In this document: positions 30,046-38,149 of the stretch, one piece after another
How positions within the stretch are numbered: position 1 is the first letter of the stretch
How the letters are laid out: each line of letters begins with the position of its first letter
Origin: JAICIG01 sp035532215
GTDB taxonomy: Bacteria; Planctomycetota; Planctomycetia; Pirellulales; JAICIG01
Direction of reading: 5' to 3'
NCBI GenBank assembly: GCA_035532215.1
Contig: DATKRK010000108.1
Coordinates: forward strand, 1-61,753
Length of the DNA: 61,753 bases
The notes under the pieces: model-generated
What the model saw: only the letters and a program-made list of their open reading frames with translations
Told to the model about the DNA's origin: nothing
Databases searched by the model: none
Position numbers and translations under genes: made by a program

Positions 30046-30164
30046 GTAGCAGGCATGCTCCGCATGCCGCAGCCGACATTGGTAAATGCTTTGCGCTGGC
30101 CTCATGCCGCCAACAGAACGCAAACCGGCAGTCCAGGCGACGGCACATGGAATTTGCCTGCTAC
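30046..30164 (+). repeat. MITE-like family B, copy 2
   Basis: Starts GTAGCAGGCATGCTCC three bases after the sulfatase stop and ends CGGCACATGGAATTTGCC plus TGCTAC. 119 bp, about 30 bp longer than copy 1 in its middle. Same terminal inverted repeats as the other copies. Confidence 0.75.
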
Positions 30165-30176
30165 TAAGCCATCGCG

Positions 30177-30896
30177 TCAAGGCGCCTCGGCCGCTCGCTC
30201 CGCGCATGCCGGGCAGCTTGCGGCGGCGACTTGGGCGTCGCTTCGCAAAAAAGCGATGCCCCGGGCAACCGAAAGCCCGCCGGTGACGACCACGCACCAG
30301 GCGGCGAAGTGCAAGAGCCGTCGCCGGCTCGCGAGACTCAGCAAATTGCCGCCGCAACCAGTGAGCACCATGATCGGCAAGGTGCCCAAGCCGAAGAGCG
30401 TCATCTGAAGCAAGCCCGAGAGCATGCTGTCCGTGCTGGCGGCTAGAGCCAGGAAAGCGTAAACCAGGCCGCACGGCAGCAGGCCATTCAACACGCCGGC
30501 CAGAAACACGTTGGCCAGGCCCGGCGCCTTGAGAAACGAAGCGAACAGGCCCGCCGATAGGCAAGCCGGCCGCCGGCCGCCGGTAACAATGCGCCGCCAA
30601 ACGCCGGCGGCCGCCAGTCCTTGAACGGCCAGCAGCACCCCGGCCAATACTGCGAGCCAGGCCTGCGCGTGAATCAGCGGCGCCGCCGAGCGCGCCAGGC
30701 GCCAGCCGCCATAGCCGGCCATGGCGCCGGCCGAGCCGTAGGTGAAGACGCGCCCCAGGCCGTAGATCAACTGCCGCAGCAGATTGACGCGCCAACTCGG
30801 CGTGTTGGCGCCGATCGAGATGGCGAAACCGCCGCACATGCCGACGCAGTGCGACGAACCGAGCAGGCCGCCGACGAAGACCATCAAGAGTTCCAT
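30177..30896 (-). CDS. SafE/TauE-like (COG2836) membrane protein of the cbb3 cluster
   Basis: 239 residues, six or so hydrophobic segments. The first carries GLLGSSHCVGMCGGFAIS and a later one NGLLPCGLVYAFL; these cysteine-containing segments are typical of the UreH/SafE-like branch of the sulfite exporter superfamily that often lies next to CcoI copper ATPases. It overlaps the end of the ATPase gene by 13 bp, so it is the last gene of the oxidase operon. A role in copper delivery or maturation is inferred from position. The tail has a CPAC pair. Confidence 0.85.
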   Translation of the reverse strand: MELLMVFVGGLLGSSHCVGMCGGFAISIGANTPSWRVNLLRQLIYGLGRVFTYGSAGAMAGYGGWRLARSAAPLIHAQAWLAVLAGVLLAVQGLAAAGVWRRIVTGGRRPACLSAGLFASFLKAPGLANVFLAGVLNGLLPCGLVYAFLALAASTDSMLSGLLQMTLFGLGTLPIMVLTGCGGNLLSLASRRRLLHFAAWCVVVTGGLSVARGIAFLRSDAQVAAASCPACAERAAEAP

Positions 30897-33106
30897 GTCG
30901 ACAGCCTCAACGAATTGCCGATCACCAGCAGGCTGCTAACGACCATTGCGGCGGCGGCCCAGACCGGGTTCAATCGCCCGCTGGCGGCCAGGGCAATGCC
31001 CAGCACGTTGTAAGAAAACGCCCAAACCAAATTCTGGCGGATCGTGCTCACCGTGGCTCGCGACAGGCCGACGGACCAGGCCACGCGCCGCAGGTCGTCG
31101 CCCAACAGACAAACGTCGGCCGCTTGCCGCGAAACGTCCGCCCCGCAGCCCATCGCAATGCCGACGTCGGCGGCGGCCAGCACCGGGGCGTCGTTGATGC
31201 CGTCGCCCACCATGGCAACGCGGCCTTGCTCGCTGCGGATTCGGCGGATCGCCGCGACTTTATCTTCCGGCAGCAACTCGCCGGCAATCGGCAGGCCGAG
31301 TTGCTGGCCCATTCGTTCGACGCGGGCCGCCGCGTCGCCGGAGAGAACTGCGACGCCAAGGTCGAGATTTTTACAGGCGTCCAACGCTTCCTTAGCTTCC
31401 GGCCGCAACGCTTCTTCGAAGCCGAACACGCCGCGGACGCAGCCGCCCCAGCCTGCGCAAACGACCGATCGGCCGTCGTGTTCGAGTTCGCTCAGCGACC
31501 GCTGGAGAGCATCGCCGACGACCAGGCCCGCTTCGCGCATCAATCGCGGGCTGCCAAGATAAACGGCCGATTCGCTTTCGGGGGCGCCCGCGACAAGTCC
31601 TCTTCCGGGCAACGTCCGCGTCTCGTGCAACTCCTGTAGGGCACGCCCTCTGTGGCGTTCCGCATGAAGCGAGTTTGATCCCCAATTGTCAGTTCGATGA
31701 ACGCCACGAACGACGTTCCCCACAGGGACCGAATGCGTTTCTGCGCTCGGACCCACGAACTCGGCGATGGCCGCAGAGAAATTGTGCGTCGAAGTCGCGG
31801 CCAAGGCCGCGGCGGTGTGCAGAATCTCGTCGCGCGGCGTGCTCTCATCCGTGGCAAAGCTTGCTACGCGGCTGGCGCCCGTGGTGAGCGTGCCCGTCTT
31901 ATCAAAGGCCACGGTGCGGATGCCGGCCAGCCGCTCCAAAGCTTCGCCGTGCTTGAACAACACTTGGCAGCCGGCCGCTCGACCGATGGCCGTCCACACC
32001 GCCAGCGGCGTGGCTAGTCCCAAGGCGCAAGGACACGCGATCAAAACCACGGCCAGGCCGGCGAGCACGCCGGGCTCGAAGCCTCGCGTGAAAGCGTGTG
32101 CCGCGCCGCTTGCCAGTGCGATCGCCGCCACGACGGGCAGAAAATAGTGCGACAACCGGTCGGCCAGCCGCCCGTAGGCGCCTTTCGTCTGCCGCGCCTC
32201 GTGGACGGCGGCGACCAATCGCTTCAGGGCGCCGGCGCTTGCCGCGGCCGTTACTTCGACCAACAGTTCGCCGTCGAGATCGAGCGTCCCGCTAAGCACG
32301 GCGTCGGAAGGCTCTTTGACCGCAGGCCGGCTTTCGCCGGTGAAGATCTGTTCGTCGACGGCCGCCCGGCCGCGCACGATGCGGCCGTCGGCGGCGAATC
32401 GCTCGCCGGCCAGTACGCGCATCCGGTCGCCCGGCCGCAGGTCGTCGAGCGACACACGGCGTTCGCCCTGCTCGCCGAGCACTCGCGCCTCGCTGGGCAG
32501 CAGCTTTTCCAACGCATCGAGGGCTTCGGTGGCCCGGAGCTTGCCGGTCGCTTCGAGCCAGCGGCCAAGCGTGGTCATCACCAGCACGACGCAGCCGACC
32601 TCGAAATACACCTGGCCTTGGCCGCGAAACGTCGAAACGGCCGAATAGACATAGCTGGCCGCCACGCCGAAGACGAGCAAGGGATCGGTCGAAGGAACGC
32701 CCGAGCGCAGGCTTTGCCAGGCGCCGCGGGCCAAAGGTTCGCCGAGCAGCCACAACACGGGCAGCGACAACAGCAGCGAAAGGTAACGGAACAATCCATC
32801 GAGCGAAACGGCTAGCGGCGAGTCGCCGCCCGCGGCGCCCTCGTACTCGTAGAGGTCTTGCGACCAAAGCGCCATCGTGAACATCACGACGTTGAGCGTC
32901 AGAAAGATCGCCGCGCCCAGCCGGGCCAGGACCCGGTTCCACTCGCCGCGCTCGCCCTTTTGCCCCGCGACTTCGGCGGCGAACCGACAGCCGTAGCAAC
33001 AATAGACCGGCTCGTCCGCCCGGGCGTCTGGCGCAGCAAACCACGACCGCGGCGCCGGCAGCCCGCAATAATCGCAACTGCGCCGATCAACTTCAGCGGC
33101 GTTCAC
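30884..33106 (-). CDS. Heavy-metal P-type ATPase, CcoI/FixI-like
   Basis: 740 residues, GTG start at 33106. The N-terminus has CDYCG and CCYGC cysteine pairs, as in CcoI. Transmembrane metal site CPC (ACPCALGLATPLAVW, about 358), phosphorylation motif DKTGT (about 400), actuator TGES and hinge GDGINDAP are intact, so it should be an active Cu+ exporter that supplies copper to the cbb3 oxidase. Two oddities. The N-domain His-Pro dipeptide is replaced by His-Asn (ATSTHNFSAAI). Residues ~460-491 are an insertion encoded by an inverted repeat (31633-31726). It lies 7 bp after the 59-codon gene and overlaps the SafE gene. Confidence 0.92.
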   Translation of the reverse strand: MNAAEVDRRSCDYCGLPAPRSWFAAPDARADEPVYCCYGCRFAAEVAGQKGERGEWNRVLARLGAAIFLTLNVVMFTMALWSQDLYEYEGAAGGDSPLAVSLDGLFRYLSLLLSLPVLWLLGEPLARGAWQSLRSGVPSTDPLLVFGVAASYVYSAVSTFRGQGQVYFEVGCVVLVMTTLGRWLEATGKLRATEALDALEKLLPSEARVLGEQGERRVSLDDLRPGDRMRVLAGERFAADGRIVRGRAAVDEQIFTGESRPAVKEPSDAVLSGTLDLDGELLVEVTAAASAGALKRLVAAVHEARQTKGAYGRLADRLSHYFLPVVAAIALASGAAHAFTRGFEPGVLAGLAVVLIACPCALGLATPLAVWTAIGRAAGCQVLFKHGEALERLAGIRTVAFDKTGTLTTGASRVASFATDESTPRDEILHTAAALAATSTHNFSAAIAEFVGPSAETHSVPVGNVVRGVHRTDNWGSNSLHAERHRGRALQELHETRTLPGRGLVAGAPESESAVYLGSPRLMREAGLVVGDALQRSLSELEHDGRSVVCAGWGGCVRGVFGFEEALRPEAKEALDACKNLDLGVAVLSGDAAARVERMGQQLGLPIAGELLPEDKVAAIRRIRSEQGRVAMVGDGINDAPVLAAADVGIAMGCGADVSRQAADVCLLGDDLRRVAWSVGLSRATVSTIRQNLVWAFSYNVLGIALAASGRLNPVWAAAAMVVSSLLVIGNSLRLSTWNS
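31633..31726. repeat. Palindromic repeat inserted in frame in the CcoI-like gene
   Basis: Left arm 31633-31661 (CCTGTAGGGCACGCCCTC, then TGTGGCGTTCC) and right arm 31699-31726 in the opposite sense match at about 22 of 28 positions. The left arm matches the complement of 59233-59261 at 27 of 29 positions, so it is a dispersed element. It is translated in frame in the N-domain of the ATPase. Confidence 0.75.
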
Positions 33107-33113
33107 GGATGCG

Positions 33114-33293
33114 TCACGGAGGAATAATCAGTTCCGTCTGCAAATCGGGAAACAGGTAGCGCACTGTGTAGTACACGGCAAAGCACCAGAAGCCGACCCA
33201 GACCAGCCGCACGTACCAGGGAATCCGATTACCGGTATAGCTGTGGTACTGGTCTTCGTCGCGTTCGGTGATGGCGTCAATTTCGTCGGCCAT
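33114..33293 (-). CDS. 59-residue membrane protein of the cbb3 operon
   Basis: A 60-codon frame, ATG at 33291-33293 and TGA at 33114-33116: starts MADEIDAITERDEDQYHSYT, then WYVRLVWVGFWCFAVYYTVRYLFPDLQTE. Acidic cytosolic head, one membrane segment, short tail. It overlaps the upstream gene by 17 bp and ends 7 bp before the CcoI-like start. Size and topology resemble the small membrane anchor at the N-terminus of CcoP or the CcoQ subunit of cbb3 oxidases. That identity is inferred from position only; it lacks heme motifs. Confidence 0.75.
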   Translation of the reverse strand: MADEIDAITERDEDQYHSYTGNRIPWYVRLVWVGFWCFAVYYTVRYLFPDLQTELIIPP

Positions 33294-33678
33294 GGAATCC
33301 TCGGTTTGCAGGCTTCGCCGGGCGGCTGTGCGAGTCGAGCCACCGTTCGTGTTCGAGCATGGTCAGCTTGGGCCGCTCGATATCGTGGAACATGCCGTTG
33401 GCGGCCGCCCAGCCCAAGAGCAGCAGAAAACCGGCGCTGGCCAATAGATAGTTCACGATCGGGGCGATGGCGAACGCTCCGCTCATATCGCCGCGGCAGA
33501 TGACGATCAGCTCCCAGAATTTCGAGACGAACCCATAACCGCACGGCAGCAAGATCACCAGCGCGAAGAAGGTCTTCACCAGCCGCCGCCGCCATTTGCC
33601 CGAAGCGCGCGCGCTGCCGTTGGTCCCCTCCGGGCTCGGCTCGATTTGCCGAGTCCAGCGAATGCGCGACTTGCTCAC
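33277..33678 (-). CDS. Two-TM membrane protein of the cbb3 operon
   Basis: 133 residues from a GTG at 33678 that overlaps the CcoO stop in GTGA. Basic N-terminal 35 residues, then two hydrophobic segments (VKTFFALVILLPCGYGFVS and IAPIVNYLLASAGFLLLLG) and a polar tail (IERPKLTMLEHERWLDSHS). Position after CcoO suggests a small oxidase subunit or assembly factor (CcoH/CcoP-like position), but I recognise no family. The frame is open to 34002; that part overlaps CcoO and is rejected. Confidence 0.75.
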   Translation of the reverse strand: MSKSRIRWTRQIEPSPEGTNGSARASGKWRRRLVKTFFALVILLPCGYGFVSKFWELIVICRGDMSGAFAIAPIVNYLLASAGFLLLLGWAAANGMFHDIERPKLTMLEHERWLDSHSRPAKPANRGFHGRRN

Positions 33679-34325
33679 GGCGCTGCCTCCATTGATTCGA
33701 CCGGCTGATAATCCTCGAAATAGGGATAGCTTTCGAGCCAGCTTCCCAGCCATTGGATATAGGTCAGCACGGCCAGGCCGCGCTCGTTCGGTTTGCTCGG
33801 ATCGCCGTCGAAGAACCAAGCGTACTCGGGCATCGGCGAACCGTCCGAGACCATTTTCGGCCGAAACAGGTGTACGGCCTGCCAGTCGTTCGAGCGTCGT
33901 CCGCCTTCGCGGCTGAGGTCCGGACCGACGCGCCGCGTGCCGAACATCACCGGACGCTGCAACTCGTTCTGATACTCTTCGGTCTTGGCCACCGGGCCCC
34001 AACGGAGCGATTCGTTGGAGACCGGCCGCACGAACTGGCTATGGCAGTGCCAGCAACCTTCGCCGATGTACAAAGTGCGGCCGAGCCGCAGAGCCTTGGC
34101 CGCATTTTCCTCGGTCGGCTCGCCGTAGTGCTTTTTAAACGCCTCGGGAAAGCGGCGGCTTAAATCCTCGAACTCGAACATCAAGTTGGCGTTGACCGTT
34201 TCTTCCGCGGTTTGTTCCGGCAGATTCCGGTACATCAAGATGGGCACTACCGCATTGGAAACGAAGGCAAAGGCGAAAAAGCCCAAGCCGCCGATCAACA
34301 GCACGCCTGCTTTGCTCTCGAACAT
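33675..34325 (-). CDS. ccoO: cbb3-type cytochrome c oxidase subunit II
   Basis: 216 residues. N-terminal membrane anchor (GVLLIGGLGFFAFAFVSNAVVPILM), then a cytochrome c domain with the heme motif CWHCH at 91-95 and VGPDLSREGGRRSNDW; a Met in SDGSPMPEYAW is the likely sixth ligand. It passes electrons to the CcoN catalytic core in the membrane. Followed by the two-TM protein with a 4-bp GTGA junction. Separated from ccoN by about 280 bp containing an inverted repeat. Confidence 0.94.
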   Translation of the reverse strand: MFESKAGVLLIGGLGFFAFAFVSNAVVPILMYRNLPEQTAEETVNANLMFEFEDLSRRFPEAFKKHYGEPTEENAAKALRLGRTLYIGEGCWHCHSQFVRPVSNESLRWGPVAKTEEYQNELQRPVMFGTRRVGPDLSREGGRRSNDWQAVHLFRPKMVSDGSPMPEYAWFFDGDPSKPNERGLAVLTYIQWLGSWLESYPYFEDYQPVESMEAAP

Positions 34326-34386
34326 GGGGAAAAGTTCTCTAACTTAAAAGGACTTCGCGCTGCGAACGATCGAACTTGGCGGGGGC

Positions 34387-34481
34387 GAGCCACGGATGAA
34401 ACACGGATCGAACACGGATCGGACGCGGTTTTTCCGACTCTGTTTTTCATCCGTGATCCATCTGTGTTTCATCCGTGGCTC
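34387..34481. repeat. Inverted repeat of CACGGAT type between ccoN and ccoO
   Basis: Arms GAGCCACGGATGAAACACGG (34387-34406) and its complement at 34462-34481 match at 19 of 20 positions, with further ACACGGAT and ATCCGTG blocks inside. Same motif set as 26731-26867. It splits the otherwise tightly packed oxidase operon and could act on the mRNA between ccoN and ccoO. Confidence 0.85.
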
Positions 34482-34608
34482 AATTCGTTGCGGCCGAAGG
34501 CCGCGCTGGGCAATCCGTGGTTGAATGACGGCGTTGCGGCGACCGGCTACGGAAGTTATTCAATCCTCGTTCCTGATAGGCTCGATCTCCGAGCTAACTT
34601 GTTTCCTG

Positions 34609-36039
34609 TCAGGCCATCGCCGGCGCCGGCTCGCCGCTGGCGGACGCCGCGGCCGGCTTCGGCCCGAGGCGATAGGTGCGGTAAATGTTATAGAAGAAGC
34701 ACAATTGGCCGCCGATGATTCCCAAGCCCGCGAACAGCCGTACGATCCAGAACGGCTGCGAACCGTCGACCGAAACGTCCCACGATTGCATCGACGACCA
34801 GTAGTAGCCTTGAAAAACGCCCGCCAGGGTCAGGTCGATGAACATCGCCACGATGCCCGCCGTGGAGAGCCAATAGTGCCATTCGCACAGCCGCTGGCTG
34901 TACCACTCGTGCTTCAGCAAACGCGGAAAGAGATAGGTCATGATGCCGAACAGCCAGAGGCTGAACACGCCGAACATCACCAGGTGGGCGTGCCCGACGA
35001 CCCAGTCGGTGAAGTGGATCAGCGCCTGGAACGTCAGCGTCACTTGCAAGGCGCACTGCAAGCAGGTGACGAAGTACAACACCATGCCCGTGTAGAACCA
35101 GCGAATCGGCAGATTCACGACCACCTGGCGACCCGAGCCCCAGAGCGTGCCGAAGAAGTTAATAATCACCGTCGTGACCACCATCTCGACCGCCACGGTG
35201 GCGATCACGGCGCCGTATTGCAGGAACATTGGAATCGGCGTGTACAGAAAGTGGTGAATGCCGTTGAGCGGATAGAAAAAGGCCAGGCCCCAGAAGCCCA
35301 CCAGCGACAGACCGTGGCTCCAAATCGGCTTGCGGAGGATCACCGGCACGAAGTAATACATCAAGCCCCACCCGAGCGGCGTGACGAACAGGCCGACCAG
35401 ATCGTGGATGAACAGCCCCGCGACGGCGCCGCCGCTGGTGCCGGCGGCCACGTATTCAGGGATGAAGTTGCCCATCGCGTAGGTCAGGAACGTCCACACG
35501 AACGCCGCCATGAAGTACCAGAGCGCCACGTAGAGCGGCCCCTTGGCCCGCGTGATCGGCGCCATGAAATTGACGGCTACCAGCAGCAGCCCCAAGAGAG
35601 CCACCGGATCGATCCAGACGGGCGTTTCGCCCCACTCGACCCCTTGGGCCTGCCCGAGCAGAATGCCGACCGCCGTCGCCACGACGACCGCTTGCCAGGC
35701 GATGAAGATGAAATACGACAGGGCTCGGCTCTGGACGGGCTTGAGCGTCAGCCGCGGAATCGACCAGTGCAAGGCGCCGAGAAACGCGTTGGCCAGAAAG
35801 CCATAAGCAATGGCGTTGGTGTGGATCATCCGCCAGCGACCGGGCGAGAGCAGTTCGATGCCGCGCAGCGGATTCCAATGAATCAGTTGCAGCGCCATCA
35901 GCAGCCCGCCCAAGAGCGAGACCGCCAGATAGGCCAAGGCGGCGATAAAGTGCCAGCGCACCAGTCGCTCGTCGACCAGGTCTTCGTGCCGCGGCAGGTC
36001 GCCGTTGCCGCTTTCGTTTGCGACGCTCGCCGCAGTCAT
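34609..36039 (-). CDS. ccoN: cbb3-type cytochrome c oxidase subunit I
   Basis: 476 residues from the ATG at 36039, which overlaps the upstream stop in ATGA. Twelve or more membrane segments. Heme-copper ligands are recognisable: the low-spin heme His in WRMIHTNAIAYGFL, the copper-site region with GLFIHDLVGLF and NGIHHFLYTPIP, and the late heme His pair in VVGHAHLVMFG. Reduces O2 to water and pumps protons with high O2 affinity, so it suits low-oxygen respiration. The C-terminal tail is Ala/Pro rich. Confidence 0.95.
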   Translation of the reverse strand: MTAASVANESGNGDLPRHEDLVDERLVRWHFIAALAYLAVSLLGGLLMALQLIHWNPLRGIELLSPGRWRMIHTNAIAYGFLANAFLGALHWSIPRLTLKPVQSRALSYFIFIAWQAVVVATAVGILLGQAQGVEWGETPVWIDPVALLGLLLVAVNFMAPITRAKGPLYVALWYFMAAFVWTFLTYAMGNFIPEYVAAGTSGGAVAGLFIHDLVGLFVTPLGWGLMYYFVPVILRKPIWSHGLSLVGFWGLAFFYPLNGIHHFLYTPIPMFLQYGAVIATVAVEMVVTTVIINFFGTLWGSGRQVVVNLPIRWFYTGMVLYFVTCLQCALQVTLTFQALIHFTDWVVGHAHLVMFGVFSLWLFGIMTYLFPRLLKHEWYSQRLCEWHYWLSTAGIVAMFIDLTLAGVFQGYYWSSMQSWDVSVDGSQPFWIVRLFAGLGIIGGQLCFFYNIYRTYRLGPKPAAASASGEPAPAMA

Positions 36040-36671
36040 GCTTGCTCCGTTTGCGGTTGATAAGGAATGTAGAGTCCCCAGGGGTAGACCACGACCATCG
36101 TCCAACCGAACACCAGGTGCGTCAGGGCCGCGACCCACCACGGCACTTCATCGACGATCCAGTTGCCGCCGAACAGCAGCGGCTGCAGCCACGACAAGAT
36201 GCCGTAAAAGTTCACCAGCCAAACGGCCAGCGAAAGCACGCTCACAACCAGCAATCGCTGGACGAACGTGGCATGGGGCGTAAAACGCGTCAGTACGAGT
36301 TGAAAGATCGTGCCGTAGAGCATGCCCGTGCCGAGATACAGGCAGCAGCCGATGGCCAACGTGATGCCGGTGTCGATCTTCAGCGCGGTTTCGCCCAGCG
36401 GAAAGGTCAAGTACACCTGAATCAGCCTGAGCGGGTTCTGCGGCTCTCCGCGGACGCCGCTCCAGATGAGCGAGCCGACCACGTTGAATAGCAAGCTGGT
36501 CGCGGCGCCGAACATGCCCAGCAAACAGCCGGTGATGGCGTAGTAAGCCGTGTAATAACCGGTCGGCCGCCAACGAGTCGGCGTCTTCTCGGCGGCCAAC
36601 TCTTCTTCGAGCTGCTCGACTTCGGCATTCAGCGCAGCCAGGCGTTCAAGTTTCTGTTCTCGGTCCATCAT
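36036..36671 (-). CDS. Membrane protein with coiled-coil head, cbb3 operon
   Basis: 211 residues from the ATG at 36671 (a second ATG follows directly). Residues 1-32 form a charged helix, likely a coiled coil (LERLAALNAEVEQLEEELAA), followed by about five hydrophobic segments, including GCLLGMFGAATSLLFNVVG, LAIGCCLYLGTGMLYGTIF and LTHLVFGWTMVVVYPWGLYI. It starts 2 bp after the diheme cytochrome stop and overlaps ccoN by 4 bp, so it belongs to the operon. I know no named cbb3 component of this shape; it may be an accessory subunit or assembly factor. Confidence 0.8.
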   Translation of the reverse strand: MMDREQKLERLAALNAEVEQLEEELAAEKTPTRWRPTGYYTAYYAITGCLLGMFGAATSLLFNVVGSLIWSGVRGEPQNPLRLIQVYLTFPLGETALKIDTGITLAIGCCLYLGTGMLYGTIFQLVLTRFTPHATFVQRLLVVSVLSLAVWLVNFYGILSWLQPLLFGGNWIVDEVPWWVAALTHLVFGWTMVVVYPWGLYIPYQPQTEQA

Positions 36672-36673
36672 GC

Positions 36674-37759
36674 TTATTCCGCCGCTGCTGCTTCGGATGG
36701 TTCTGCTTCGCTCGATTCCGCCTCGGGCGCCTTGCTCTTTGGGAACAGGGGCTGCGGCCGCCGCCGCGCCTGTTCGGCCATCACTTCCTGCCGGCGAGCG
36801 CTGGAAATGTGTTGCACGTAGTGAACCAGATGCCAGAACGTATCGGGCTCTTTGGAAAGCTTGTCCTTGAACGAGGGCATCGGCGTGCCGTTGATGCCCG
36901 AGAAGATGCGGCGGTAGATGTCTTCCGGGCGATTGCCGCCGTGGAACATGCCGGCGGTCAAGTCGGCCGCTCGCGTCTTGTGGCCCCAAGCGTCGTTGAA
37001 GCCTTGGGCGTTGTCGGTTGTTCGGGCACGGCCGTCGGCGCCGTGGCATTTGAAGCAGCCCGCCTCTTCGGTCAGAAACGCCTTCTTGCCGAGTTCCACC
37101 GATTCGTTGCCGTAAAGCGGCGACTTGGTCAACGGCCATACTTGCTGTTCCTTGGCCAGTTTCCACTGGTCGAGGATGAATTCGATCGCGTCGTCGACCG
37201 CCTCATCGGCGACCTCGTCTTCGTTGGCGGCTTCGATCGCCAGTTGCAATTCGAGTTCGCCGCGGTGCGTCAGCACCAGCACGTAGTCGAGCACCGCTTC
37301 GAGATCGTCGCTGGGCAACTGGCCGAACGAAGGCATCGACGTGCCCTTGGCGCCCTGGCGGATCGTCCTCAGCAGATCTTCGCGGCGCGGCTTGGCGCCG
37401 TAGGGGGTCGAAGAGAACTTGAAAATGCCGCGGCGATAATCCCGCGGCTCCGGGTAAAGATATTGGGCCGCCTCGCCGTTACCGTCGCCGGTGGCGCCGT
37501 GGCAAGCGGCGCAGCGCTGCTGAAAAATCGCCTCGCCGCGGCGCAAGCGCACGACGTCGGCCGAGTCGTCGCCCAACAATTTCGGCTGCGCCGGCGTGCC
37601 GCAATGCTTGACAAGCAGCTCGCGCACCCGCGATTGCAAAGGTTCGTCGAGGTCGAGCACTTCCTTGCTCGAGACATATTGGATTTCGGCGCCGCGCTGG
37701 CAGCCCAGGCAAACTCCAGCCAGGCAAAGCAGCACGCCGGCAAGTGAGCGTCTTGTCAC
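36674..37759 (-). CDS. Diheme cytochrome c lipoprotein, first gene of the cbb3 operon
   Basis: 361 residues from a GTG at 37759, preceded by GGAG with 8-nt spacing. Lipoprotein signal with a lipobox ending in Cys (AGVLLCLAGVCLGCQRG). Two class I cytochrome domains: CAACH near residue 85 and CFKCH near 235. The downstream Met-bearing segments SMPSFGQLP and PMPSFKDKLS supply sixth heme ligands. The tail is Glu/Ala rich. It probably takes the place of CcoP as electron entry to the oxidase; CcoP itself is not found in the window. An upstream in-frame ATG at 37855 lacks a ribosome site and would hide the lipobox. Confidence 0.9.
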   Translation of the reverse strand: MTRRSLAGVLLCLAGVCLGCQRGAEIQYVSSKEVLDLDEPLQSRVRELLVKHCGTPAQPKLLGDDSADVVRLRRGEAIFQQRCAACHGATGDGNGEAAQYLYPEPRDYRRGIFKFSSTPYGAKPRREDLLRTIRQGAKGTSMPSFGQLPSDDLEAVLDYVLVLTHRGELELQLAIEAANEDEVADEAVDDAIEFILDQWKLAKEQQVWPLTKSPLYGNESVELGKKAFLTEEAGCFKCHGADGRARTTDNAQGFNDAWGHKTRAADLTAGMFHGGNRPEDIYRRIFSGINGTPMPSFKDKLSKEPDTFWHLVHYVQHISSARRQEVMAEQARRRPQPLFPKSKAPEAESSEAEPSEAAAAE

Positions 37760-38149
37760 CCGCGGTTCTCCGTCCGTCAAAAGTCGTTGTGAACCCAATG
37801 AGCCCCCTCGTAGCACGGCGCGTACCGAAACGAAGTAAACGGCCCAACGTCGCAAAAAATCGATCGAGTTACAAGCAGCGGGCGGCGATGCTGCACGACT
37901 TTATCGCACAAATGATCCAACTATGCTTGTCTGACGAGCGATATCGCTCGCCCATGTGCTTTACTTGCGCACTTTAGCGCGCTAAGATCCTAACGCTGCC
38001 GATCCTCGGCGAGAAGACGAGAGAGAATGTTTTCGACTTCTGGTTCATGCGTTCGCCGCGGGCCGCGCCCGAGAAGCGAAGGTTTCGGCGAATGGACCCG
38101 TCCGCGGCCCGCCGATTGCGAGTGCCTCTTCAAGGCCATTTTGACAGTC
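37760..38149. promoter_or_regulatory. Upstream region of the cbb3 operon with two perfect palindromes
   Basis: About 390 bp without a gene. Contains the perfect 16-bp palindrome CGAGCGATATCGCTCG at 37935-37950 and the 12-bp palindrome TTAGCGCGCTAA at 37974-37985, about 180 and 220 bp before the operon start. Either could be a regulator site. I looked for the FNR/ANR consensus TTGATnnnnATCAA and did not find it. Confidence 0.4.

Noticed and set aside
34525..36060. 511-residue plus-strand ORF
   Set aside because: Shadow of ccoN; His/Gln/Arg-rich composition typical of the strand opposite a membrane protein gene.
37900..38000. FNR/ANR box before the cbb3 operon
   Set aside because: Looked for TTGAT-N4-ATCAA; the palindromes present have a different sequence.
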